NCBI GenBank assembly: GCA_030704615.1
Contig: CM060732.1
Coordinates: forward strand, 67,871,053 to 67,935,052
Source of the DNA: Takakia lepidozioides
Lineage: Eukaryota > Streptophyta > Takakiopsida > Takakiales > Takakiaceae
Length of the DNA: 64,000 bases
Direction of reading: 5' to 3'
Below the pieces are notes generated by a model. That model was not told where the DNA came from and searched no databases. It worked only from the letters and a program-made list of their open reading frames with translations. Positions 36,608 to 46,639 of this stretch are shown one piece after another. Positions within the stretch are counted from its first letter, which is position 1. Every line of letters begins with the position of its first letter. The position numbers and the translations under genes are program-made.

Positions 36608-39403
36608 TGCCCTTTCTATTAAGCAGGTCATTTGACTCTGTGTCTCTCTCTTCATATTTGTACTGGGATAGACCTCCTGGCAGGGTTCTTCTTTCAAACC
36701 CATGCCTATCGATTCATCTGTCACCTGAATCTGACCACATTAGACTTCTTACATTGCTAAAGCTGTCTCTGATTAGGAAGACATTACCCATCACTTCATG
36801 ATTCTGGGACTCTTTCGCAGTCTCAGTGAGCTGCAATGCGTCAGCCGTAGGCTATTTTCGTGCTGCGTTATGTGAAAGGAATCGATGCAGCTGGCTTAAG
36901 GATGAAGCATTAGTCTCAGTAAAGGACCATGATTGATGTCGCTTAGTATGTGAAGTAGGCCCAGTCTGCATATGGTATTTTGTTTTAACACCTGGTGGTC
37001 CCATTATTGATTACATTCTCTTGTTCCTGATGATGTTGGCGAATGTGACAGGATCATGATACATGGTCTACAGCAGGCATCTTATAAAAGCTTGGCTTTC
37101 TGCTTGCAAATGGTGAGTTGGGTCTTGCGTGCTGGTAGGTGGGTATCTTGGGACTTTCTGGGTTTTGATAAGTGTACGATCAATGTATTTTGGGTGTTAT
37201 CAGTCTTTGTGAAAGCATTCAAAGCTATCTGCTAGGAAAGGAGGTTTACGCATTTTGCAGTATTGTTTGCCTGCTTACAGGCTGTTCAGTCCTGGCTATC
37301 GAAGTCAGAATGTTGCATGGCTGGGGATGTGACACAGGTGGAGAGTGCGGATTTGGTGGAAGCTATAAGGACAGTGGTGGTGCTGACGTATAACTTCTAA
37401 GCTCTCTCTTATTTGAAACCTGTTTGGCATTCTAGTCAATGATGTGTTCAAGCAATCATGTTGTCACTTTCTTCACTGTTATTCATGCAACTTCCTTTGG
37501 GACATGTAGGTGGCTGTCTCGATGGCGTCTAAGAATGCATTTTACAAGAAGTTCGTCATACAAGTGGCCCCACTAGAGTTCTGCCAGAACTTTGCAGCAC
37601 GATTCCGCACAATAGGATCCTCCTCAAGTACAATCTTCCACAGTAAGACACGAGCCTATCAGGCCATGGACAATGGCTTTTTGATTCAGTCAACGCACAT
37701 TTGTTGTTGATGTCTTGTCGATTTAGACCCATGACGGCCATGCGGTGAGCCTTTCGCACACCACTGTTTGGGAAATGCAGTTATAAGGTGGCTGTTGAAA
37801 CTCATCCAAGCAAGAATTGGGGGAGACATGTATTATAGTAGACAAATATACCTGATACTGAGCTGTCTTTCCATCCCCTGTTCTTCCAGTATGTTCAGAT
37901 AGGCTAAGTCCAGATGCCTGGAATGGTTAGTAGGAATGATGATAGGAGCGAACCGAATGAAATGCATGCATTGTGCAAACAGTTCATGTGATTTGTCTCA
38001 TGAGTTGGGTGGTAACCACTTCTCAAGGATTCTCTCTCTTTGTTGGACGAGGCACAGGAGAAGATTGTGCAGTCCTGGGAATGTCGAGAATGTCGAGAAT
38101 GTCCAGAATGGATTTGCACTTGCCAAGCCTTTTACCTGCTCAAGTTATTCTGAAGAGATTATATCCTCCGACACTGTTGTTGTTGCCTCCACTGAGATTG
38201 GGTGGGTGCTTGGATTGGTGCAGACTGGTTTCAAGCATAATGAGGGCAACCAAAAACTGTTGGATGGGATCGGTAGGTCTGTTCAACTCCAATGTTTCAA
38301 TGGCTGACTAGCAAGTGTGGTGGCTGATGTGGTGGGAGATATGCAACTTGATCATGGGAGACAATACAATGCTTCTTATCTAGTATTTCCCTTACTGGAA
38401 GGTCAGTTCATTGCAAGGGACATTAATTTCTCCATACCTTCTGCCCTTGCGAATCACTGGATGTGTTAGGATTATGAACGTTACGATTTTGCAGCCCACA
38501 AGGTTTTCGAGCAAATTATGGACGTTCTGAATGTAGCCCATCTATCTGGACGTTGTTCTCAGAAGTCGACGCACTATAGCAACGCGAAGCCCTAGTCATG
38601 AGGCTTTCAGGAAGGTTGGTTTGGTAGCAATGCCCATCTGAGATTCTCCACAATGCTGCATAAATTGTTCGCTTCTGACTGTTGTGACACATGACCTTCC
38701 TCTGGGTCCTCTTCGAAGCGGCATACACGAGCCTCTGCATACAGTTTTCCTGGCCTGCACAAGTAACCTTTGTCTGGAGTACAGTGTCTATCTTCCGAGC
38801 AAATACACTAGCCCTCGACAGCACAAAAATCTCTGACAGTCGACATGCTTTGTGCTCCCATCAGCAGATCTGAAATTTAGAGTAACCCTACGTCACATAG
38901 CTTCCTCACATGCCCATAAGTGCCAGAAGAGGCATTCTGGATTCCCTCTCTTGGTCCTCATTTAAAGAAGCTGTGGTGATGGGCAAGGTGCCAAGGTGTC
39001 TCATTTTATGAACTATGCTGCTGTTGCTGCTCCAGTTGGCCATCTATCCATGCAGGCTTCCTGTAGCTATCGATCCACAGGAATCCTAGGTAGTCTTCTG
39101 CTTGTAGTCCGACCCTCTTGGATGTATCGATCCTTGACTTGCTCCTAACAGCTAACAGTGATATTCTTTCAAGCAAACACACCAAACCCTACTTCTCACG
39201 CACTAGTTCCTATCCTGAATTTTATCCCAAGACTTCAGAAATGACGAAGTGTTTCTTGTTACACCTAATTTGAATAACAGAAATGAAGGCTTCAGTCGAT
39301 TGATCTGCAAACCAATGCTGTGGCTCTATTCAAGAGTTGGGCGGTTATTTATATTTTTTGCTAGCAGGCGGTTGCGGTTACATTGGAACTCAATATTGTG
39401 CAT
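36608..39403. other. Gap with only fragmentary coding signal
   Basis: Short in-frame blocks occur near 37050-37117, 37279-37395 and 37510-37580 (for example VSMASKNAFYKKFVIQ), some beside plausible splice sites, but I could not build a gene from them. A small run of four AATGTC(G/C)AGA-type 9-mers lies at 38077-38109. The 38960-39190 segment is a diverged relative of the coding-like fragment at 11800-12060. Confidence 0.35.
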
Positions 39404-39418
39404 CTCAATATTGTGCAT

Positions 39419-39627
39419 CGGCTGGTAGCTCAGCTGGTTGTGTCGCCATGGTGATTCGGGGTTCAAACCTGCTGCCCTGCCCCGTGTGTGGGATTGTTCG
39501 CGACGGTATGTCTGGGCGTTGATCGTCCTGTAGGCCTCATGGCCCATAAATGAAAGGGGGTTAATTTTTCCCCCTCCTCAAGGGCCTGAATTGTGGGCTG
39601 TCGCCCCCAGGTTCCCTTTAAAAAAAA
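39419..39627 (+). mobile_element. tRNA-derived SINE with target-site duplication
   Basis: The 5' head contains an RNA polymerase III A box (TAGCTCAGCTGG, about 39426) and a B box (GGTTCAAACCT, about 39460) at tRNA-like spacing, followed by a non-tRNA body and a short A-rich end (TTTAAAAAAA). It is flanked by exact 10-bp direct repeats CTCAATATTG at 39404-39413 and 39628-39637. The left flank itself carries a tandem duplicate of CTCAATATTGTGCAT. The length of about 209 bp is normal for plant SINEs. A functional tRNA is unlikely because the region between the boxes does not form a good anticodon arm. Confidence 0.85.
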
Positions 39628-40917
39628 CTCAATATTGAATTTACCTAAGTAGGCCGGTTATTTCAATTTTCTAATAACCTGCCGGTTGCGGTTAAGAGTG
39701 ACATGTTTTTTTGGCCGGGTATCCATAAATCCGGTTATCATTTTTGCAATTGAGGGTTATACAACTGGTTATGTACATTTATTATTTATTTAAAAAGCAA
39801 TATAGAATTATAGCTGGAAACTTGTGTCATGGTTTTATTTGTGATTAGTTAGAAATAGTTATTTCTAATTAATAAGGACATTATACATTTATATTTGTAT
39901 TTTGTTGGCATTGGGACTTCATTTGGTTTCATGTGCCAAGTGAGGTGACGAACCTCACTACGTGGGGAGGTTATCTCCACGTGAGACGTAGGCAGGCTCG
40001 TCTTCTTCTAGTCGAGCCTCCCGATGCCGTTCTCTCGCCGCCATGGCTCTAGTACTTGGGATGGAGAGTGGGTGAAGTCTGTATGGTGGAGTCTTTTTAG
40101 CAAATGTGCTATTGGCTTTACTTATATAACGTGATAGAGTGGTTTCTCCTCTTTTCACCATTTTCGTATCACTAGAAGAAGACCTGCTTACATCTATGAG
40201 TGCAAGGTGTTAGCATAGTTAGCACTTGTGTGTGGAAGAAAGCTTGATAGATAGCTCTTAAGTTACAAGTTGTTGCAGGGTTTACAAGAAGAAAGCCTTG
40301 TGGTGTTTATGTACAAGAGGAGGTCTTCAAGGAGAGCCCCATTGAAAAGTTTGAGAGCTTGTGAAGAAGCTCTTGTTTTGCAAGTGTTGCAGGGTTTGAG
40401 GAGTTCAAAAAGAGCTCGGGTGTTAAGGAAGCAAGCGGTGCATGTGTCGAGCATGGTTTCAGCTTGTGAGAGTCTTCAATTTCAAGCTTAGGAGAGCTAT
40501 GGGTGGAGGTATACATCTGATTTCTCTTTGGGGCAGAATAGTGTATTTGTAGAGCATGCTTTGAGTTGGGGTTTCAATCCCAAGCTTGGGAAGAGCATGT
40601 CTATGGAAGTGACAAGCGCAGGGCTGGATTAGGAGCTCTAAGATGTGCACTATGGCCATAGAAGGAAGCACTAGAAGTGCATACGATGGCTAGAAGAGGG
40701 TATGCCATAGAAAGTTCAATAACTTGTTCTATGCTTGTTTCAATAAGTTTTATAGAGAAAGAGAGCTTGTTGTGTGGCAAATAGTTTGCTCAGGGGGTTA
40801 GAGGCACTCTTGGTGGTCTATTGATGCTCAAGAAACCAAGAACAACACCTCTGGTTGCTCCATAGAAGCCATAGCTCGTTGCAGCAATCGCAGAGGCAAA
40901 GCGACGCAAACCTTAGC

Positions 40918-41010
40918 TTGGGAACGCGTGGGAACGTTTGGGAACTCATTGGGAATGCGCGAGAACGCTTGGGAACGCATGGGAACGCATGGGAACGCGT
41001 GGGAACATTG
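40918..41010 (+). repeat. GGGAACGC(A/G)T minisatellite
   Basis: Roughly seven to eight 9-11-bp units of the form TGGGAACGCA/GTGGGAACGCG inside repeat copy B. Confidence 0.85.
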
Positions 41011-41039
41011 CCCCGGAGTTGGAAGCACCACCATTGTCC

Positions 41040-41450
41040 CATCGGATGAACTATTGAGCCAGTGGATGAAAATCGACGCTCTTGGATGAGAATCGGTTGC
41101 AGTGGATGAAACTACGCCAGCGGATGAACTATCGCGCTATCGGATGAAAAATTAATACGACGGATGACACTGCGCTAGCAGATGAAATCTTGTCAGTGGA
41201 TGAACTATCGTGCTATCCGATGAAAAATCGTGGCGATGGATGAAACTTCATCAGCGGATGAAATCGTGGCAGCAGATGAACTATCGTGCCATTGGATGAA
41301 AAATCACGGCGATGGATGGAACTGCGCCAGCGGATGAAATATCGCACCGACGGATGAACTATCGCGGTAGATGAAATATCGGACCCACGGATGAGAAATC
41401 GCGGTTCTGGATGAGATTTGGTCAGTGACGGATGAAAAATCGACTAACTG
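41040..41450 (+). repeat. GGATGAA minisatellite
   Basis: About 20 irregular units of 18-24 bp built on GCGGATGAACTATCGC and GGATGAAAAATCG. It takes the place of the GGCTGTGAC array in repeat copy A. Confidence 0.85.
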
Positions 41451-41454
41451 TGGA

Positions 41455-41930
41455 TACTTTTGGAGCCTTATGGGGGCTTGTTTGAGGACTATTTGGGGTC
41501 TATTGAAGCCAATATCTTGCAGGCTTGTGGAGCCTGCTTAGGGCTGTTTGAAGGACTATTTGGGGTCATTTGAGGCCAATGTTTTGCAGGCCTATGGAGC
41601 CTTGGGAAGGCTGGTTGGAGCACGATTGGAGGTCCTTGGAGGCCCATATTGGGCAGACTTATGGAACTTTTTAGGAACTCTTTGGGGGACTATTGGAGGT
41701 CCTTGGAGGCCAATACTTGGCAGATTTGTGGAGCTTCTTAAGGGCTGTTTCGAGGACTATTGTGAGGTCTTTGGAGGCCATATTGGGCACGCTTGTGGAG
41801 CCATTGTGAGGGCTGATTGGAGACCTTGGAGACCACTAATTGGTGGGCGCCTAGGGCCTTTGGGTGGACTGTTTAGAGTCCAAGTTTGCGAACTTCTTGA
41901 ACCTCGGTGGGTCTATGTGAGGGGCTGATT
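41455..41930 (+). repeat. Degenerate tandem repeat, about 90-100-bp unit
   Basis: Four to five units sharing GGACTATTTGGGGTC, TTGGAGGCCAATA and GCAGGCTTGTGGAGCC-like blocks, continuing the tandem-rich part of repeat copy B. Confidence 0.7.
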
Positions 41931-42613
41931 GAGGGCAGATTTCAGAAGTTCATGGCAATAATTTGAGGACTCTTGAGAGTTATTTGAAAGGTTCTTTAAG
42001 GATAGCATTGTTTATTGCTCGAGCAAGAGTGAGTGTGAAGATTAGGGGGGTAATGGGATGAGAGCATTTTGGGTTTAGAGATTGCTTTAGCTTCTTTTAT
42101 CTATATTCTTCCATCATTTTTGTAGGCCAAAGCTTTTCCGTAAGCGGAGGCAGAGCTAGTTTGGATAGAGACTTGGCCATCTTGCAGGTTTATTGAAGCC
42201 GCAAGGAGATCGATTGATTTAAGCTGTGGAAGATGTTGTTGTTTGAGTTTCATGTGTTTAGATCCTCCTCCCACACATGTATGTTTGACTGTGCGCCATG
42301 CTAGTTTGATTTGGGCGCTTGCTTTTATAGATGGTTGTGCCGGAAATATTGTGGCCGACCAATCCTAGAGCGTGCTGTCAGTGGTGAGGTTGGGGTGATG
42401 ACCAGCAGACCATCATTGTTTATCTTATGGTGAGGCTGGGTTGATGACCAGTAGACCATAGGAGTGCCTGCGGTGGATGTAGGTGCAGGTGCAGGTTCAG
42501 AACATGAACCTAGTATTCCAAACCATAAGCCGCAACAGGTTCTCTACGCGGTTATCTTGTGGAAATGGGGCTTAGAGACAAATTGATAGCCGGTTTGAGT
42601 ATGAGTTTTCATC

Positions 42614-43416
42614 ATGGAGGTGCCACCAGTTACTAAGGAGAGTGTCGGTACGAGCACCAGCGATACTAGTGGGTGTACAAGATGAGGTGTGCGGTTTAGG
42701 CCACCTTCACCTTCAGTGTCTTCTAAGGAAGGTTCAGACTCAGAGTTAGGAGGATTCTCGCCGAGGGTGCAAGCCATTTCCGTGCCATTGATGTGGGATA
42801 CGATGGAGGAAATGTATGGAGCTACCAAGGGGCCACGTCGGTACTCGGGAGCTGTGGGCACCATCGAGCTTGATGATTTCATACAGGAGTTTGATAGTTG
42901 GTGTGATTTGCAGCAGATGCGCAATCCACAACTGTTCACGCCTTTTATGGCGTGGAAGGGGCTGTTTCAGCACCTTGAGGGGCCGCATATGGATGACTAC
43001 CATGAGTTTAGGCGGGGAAATGAGGTGGAGATTGAGGAGTGGCGACAATATTGGTTACCTGACTATATCTCCATCACTAGAGGCACAAGGGTAGCGGCGA
43101 CACCAGCAACTACACCAACATCCCCAACTGCAAGCACTAGTAGTGGGACAAGTAAAGATGGAGCTGGGAAATCCACTTAAGCTCCTGCTGCAGCACCAGC
43201 ACCCGTGCCTGCCTTTAACCCAGTTGTGGAGTTCTTCGAGGAGTTAAGAATAAACTACCAGGGAATAAAGACAGAGAAGTTGCGGAGCTTGCAAGAGTTC
43301 CAGCGGAGGCCTACTGAGAGTTTGAGGGAGGCTTACACGCGCATGAGGCGATTGATAAATGTGACCCAAGGGGTTATGGAAGCTCAAGCAGTCCAATTCT
43401 GGTCCCCTTGTTCGTC
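42614..43416 (+). mobile_element. Retrotransposon gag-like fragment
   Basis: The frame from 42689 encodes YSGAVGTIELDDFIQEFDSW and an FMAWKGLFQHLEGP segment, stopping at 43180. Beyond the stop, 43205-43416 encodes FFEELRINYQGIKTEKLRSL and PTESLREAYTRMRRLI, typical of the retrotransposon gag core. Interrupted by stops, and no pol follows. It lies directly downstream of repeat copy B. Confidence 0.65.
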
Positions 43417-43420
43417 GGCG

Positions 43421-45740
43421 TTTTGGGGAGGGCCTCACAAGCCCCCCACTTCAACCCCTGCATTGCCCCCCGCCGCAAAATCTCACTCGTGTGGCCGGTG
43501 CCACCTGCCACGTTGACGGTCAACTACTGGCTCTGGCAAATAATGAGGAACCTCGACGTGACCCGGAAAACGTCGCCGGATTCAGGCGAAATTCCGGCCA
43601 CCGATTGCCTGACCTGAAGGAGGCCGGAAATTTCACAAAATCCCACATCCCAAATGCAATTTAGGGAATTTTTGGGAAATTCTTGGGCAGTTCTTGGCCT
43701 ATGAGGGATTGACCATTGGAATTCCCAAATGAAGGAGAATTTGGGGTACCAATGGGGCCTATACCATTTCCTTTGCAAATTCTCTTTTTGGACCCCATTC
43801 CAGTCACATACAAAAACACCCCCGCTTTCATTTTCGCAGATTGGAGTGAAATTTGGTGTGAGGGTTTGGGATTGTGCACTTCATAGGAATATAGCACTTT
43901 TTCTTGCCAGGAAAATTTGGGATCATGGATAATTTGCTTGGTCAAACATGAACTTTTGCTTTGTTTTTTCCATTTTCAAAAAAATACACTGTCTTCAAAT
44001 GTTATAATCTCCCAAAATACACGGTGGAATCTCCCCAAATTTTGGGGGGCTTGTGCATCTGGTAGGTAGGAAGCAGTTTGTACGGTTCATCCAATTGGAT
44101 GAACGTTGGTGGGCAGGTAGCCGCTGACGTGTGAGGGTGGGTCCCGGAATTGTCCAAAAACCCAAAAACACCTTTCGTCCTTTAGGGGTTAAATAACCGC
44201 CCAACATTGCTCTATTCCTTGTCTATCCTGTTGGCCACTCCCGTTGCTTTCTCTTGTATAGTTCTCCAGTGTCCTTATGCCTACTGTGGCAGGACCGTAT
44301 ATTATAGATCTTCTCTCTACCTTATAATTGCACACAACACTTCATATTCATATGCTAATAAGAAGCGCCTCAATTGTTAAGTCAGGACAAATCCAATCAT
44401 CCTTTTAAGTGTCGTGGTCAGTGTTGCAGAACCTAATGACCTTTGAGCAGCTCCAGTTGCGGTAGAGGTTGAAGGCAAGCTGTTTTCTCTTGCCAACGGC
44501 TATGACAAGGTGAAGGAGCATTGTTTCCAGACAGTACCACACAAAGCAGTCAGATTAGCACACATGGGAAGGGAGTGATTTAGTGAAAGAAGGATGAGGT
44601 TTGTCATTTTATTGGAAAGAACCTGCATGTTCAGCTCCTGCCTTGCAAGAGGATGGTGTGCTCACAGTACCTGTAGGCCTTTGAAACACAACCTACAACA
44701 AATGCAGGACAGAGGATTAATTTGCAAAATGTTTCAATCTTCAGGGTGAAAGCAACAACTTTGTACCAGAGTTGAAGTGCACTTAGCAGTTTGCAATTCC
44801 TCACATTTATGATCATCTTAGTGTTGACTCTGAGAGCCCAAACATCCCGATGGGATTTGTTGTCCTGAGCCAAAATTTGAGGGTTGCTGCAGTTGAGTAC
44901 GCAGAATGTGGTTACTGGGCATGTTGCAGGTTGTGCCCACCCCCGTCTCTCCTCGTGGTACGTAAGGAGAGGTGGTCGTTTCTTGCTTGCCGCAATTTGC
45001 TGTGTCTGCGCTGTGGTGAGAGTTGTCGGGAGGCCGAAGCATGCCTGCAGGCGTCATGCAGCAGAAGTTGTGAATGTACCTAGGAAGAATTCGATTATTC
45101 AGCGCAGTATAAGATTGCTCAAGACTGCTTGAAATACGTCACACCGGGATGCTGCGCTGAACGTGTACATTAATTATACATCAACTGTTGTTTCTCCAAG
45201 ATTTCTAAGACAACTTCACTCCTACCCCATTCTTTCAACGAGCGCTCTCCTAAAGTCCATCCTCTAGCCGGCTTCGCACAAGTTTCCAAGTTCACAGTAG
45301 TTTCTTGATCAGGTGAAGATGAGTAATACTAGCTAATGATTCATGATCAGCGACAAAAACACAACGATCACGGAGTACAAACAGCCAGGTAGACTGGAGA
45401 TTACAGTGACAAGCAGGAAGTAGGTATATATGTAGCTAGAAGAGTTATATTTACAGAACCAAAGCCACAGCATCACCAATCTTGAACATTGGAAATAGAA
45501 GGGGGATGTCGCAGAGGGAAGAGAGAATCTGCAGTGTTTGGGAATTGGAGAACGTGTTTTCTGTATCAGAAACAGGAAGGGAGATCAGTAACCTACTTAA
45601 ATGATGTACAGTAGTAATTCCTGTGTTGGTTCCCAATTGCTCAGTTCGATTTGCTTCCCAGGCTGATAGCGGCCAGCATTGAGACAGCTTGCGTTGTGGG
45701 AGGTATCTAAGCTACTGTAAGGCTCTCAAATTTCTAGAAG
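43421..45740. other. Gap without recognisable gene
   Basis: No family was recognised. Around 43420-44220 the sequence looks like an unrelated insertion next to the gag fragment. Frames near 44850-45130 are cysteine- and arginine-rich but overlap in several phases, which argues against coding. The part nearest 45430-45740 may be the 3' UTR of the micropeptide gene. Confidence 0.4.
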
Positions 45741-45869
45741 TCACTGATCATCACCGGAGCGGCCCTTTGACCACCAAAACTTGTAGCAGAGAATAATTCC
45801 AGCGAGACCAAAGACAATCACGACCACCGAAGTCACAATTGCAATGATCGTTTCCACGTAAGGCGACAT
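45741..45869 (-). CDS. 42-residue single-pass membrane micropeptide
   Basis: A complete short frame: MSPYVETIIAIVTSVVVVIV, then FGLAGIILCYKFWWSKGR, then SGDDQ and TGA. It begins with a short polar N-terminus, has one strongly hydrophobic helix of about 23 residues, an aromatic and basic interface (CYKFWWSKGR) and a polar tail, which is the layout of a small integral membrane protein. Codons within the helix are varied rather than repetitive, so the hydrophobicity is not a microsatellite artefact. Upstream on the minus strand is a CT/GA-rich leader (45940-46015), common in plant 5' UTRs. I cannot name the family. The likely site is an endomembrane or organelle membrane. Confidence 0.6.
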   Translation of the reverse strand: MSPYVETIIAIVTSVVVIVFGLAGIILCYKFWWSKGRSGDDQ

Positions 45870-46315
45870 GATTACAAACTGCAAATGGCGAGCAGAAACT
45901 CGTAGCTCGAGCGAGAGAGAGACTGGAAAGTTAATAGTCGATGCAGATCTGAGAGAGAGAGAGAGAAATGAAATGAATTGGTGCTTAATAAGAGAGAGAG
46001 AGAGAGAAAGAGAGCCCGGGGTAGATTGAAAGTTTCTCTAGAGTCCTGACCGTGAAGGCAACGTTCACAGAAATTTGAATTCAAGTTGCAGACAATGATC
46101 TTTCATTTCAAAATTTGAACTAAAGCAAAACTTCACATTCAAAGTAGTGTAATTAAAAGAAGGCCTCAAAGCCTTCACAAACTGACTAGTGCAACTAAGC
46201 ACATGATCGATATGGGGCAAACGCTTATGTTTTGGCTTAGTCCTACATGGACTGACAATTCTACTATTTCCATTTTTCATCCCTGCAGATAGCTGGTTGT
46301 ATCGTTCATTGTCCT

Positions 46316-46338
46316 TTCTCTCTCTCTCTCTCTCTCTT
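46316..46338. repeat. (CT)n microsatellite near LINE 5' side
   Basis: About eleven CT units upstream of the full-length LINE; it may mark the insertion target. Confidence 0.9.
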
Positions 46339-46639
46339 CTTCCACCTTCTCCCTGTCCTCTAGGAAGCCTATTGACATTGGGTGGACTTGAAACGGGAGT
46401 ACATTAATGTCTCTGTGACTAAATGCCGGCCTTGTGACCTCGTGTCCTTGTTTGTTTCGACCTGAAGCGCTTTGCTTCAGGTAAGGTAGTGCATTGGATT
46501 TAGTTGGAAAGCTTGGGGCCTTTCCCTCTTTAGAATATGCCTACACGGGCCATTCCCTGCAGCTCCCTGGAGTGTGATCTCTGAATGGTAACAAGCGGAC
46601 TCCTACCGCTTGGGGGCAGCCCCTCCGCCCAAATTGGGC

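Larger units (their letters stand above)
39900..42520 (+). repeat. Long dispersed repeat, copy B (probable LTR/leader)
   Basis: Colinear with 26560-29470 through shared sequence blocks, but carrying different internal minisatellites. It is followed at 42.6 kb by a gag-like reading frame in the same orientation, which is why I read it as the 5' LTR or leader of a retroelement. The shared 3' segment includes TTTGACTGTGCGCCATG and the GGTGATGACCAGCAGACCAT block. Confidence 0.6.

Noticed and set aside
37510-37710. Possible extra exons after the helical-repeat gene
   Set aside because: The helical-repeat gene ends cleanly with TGA at 36607, and the later blocks could not be joined in phase into a convincing protein.
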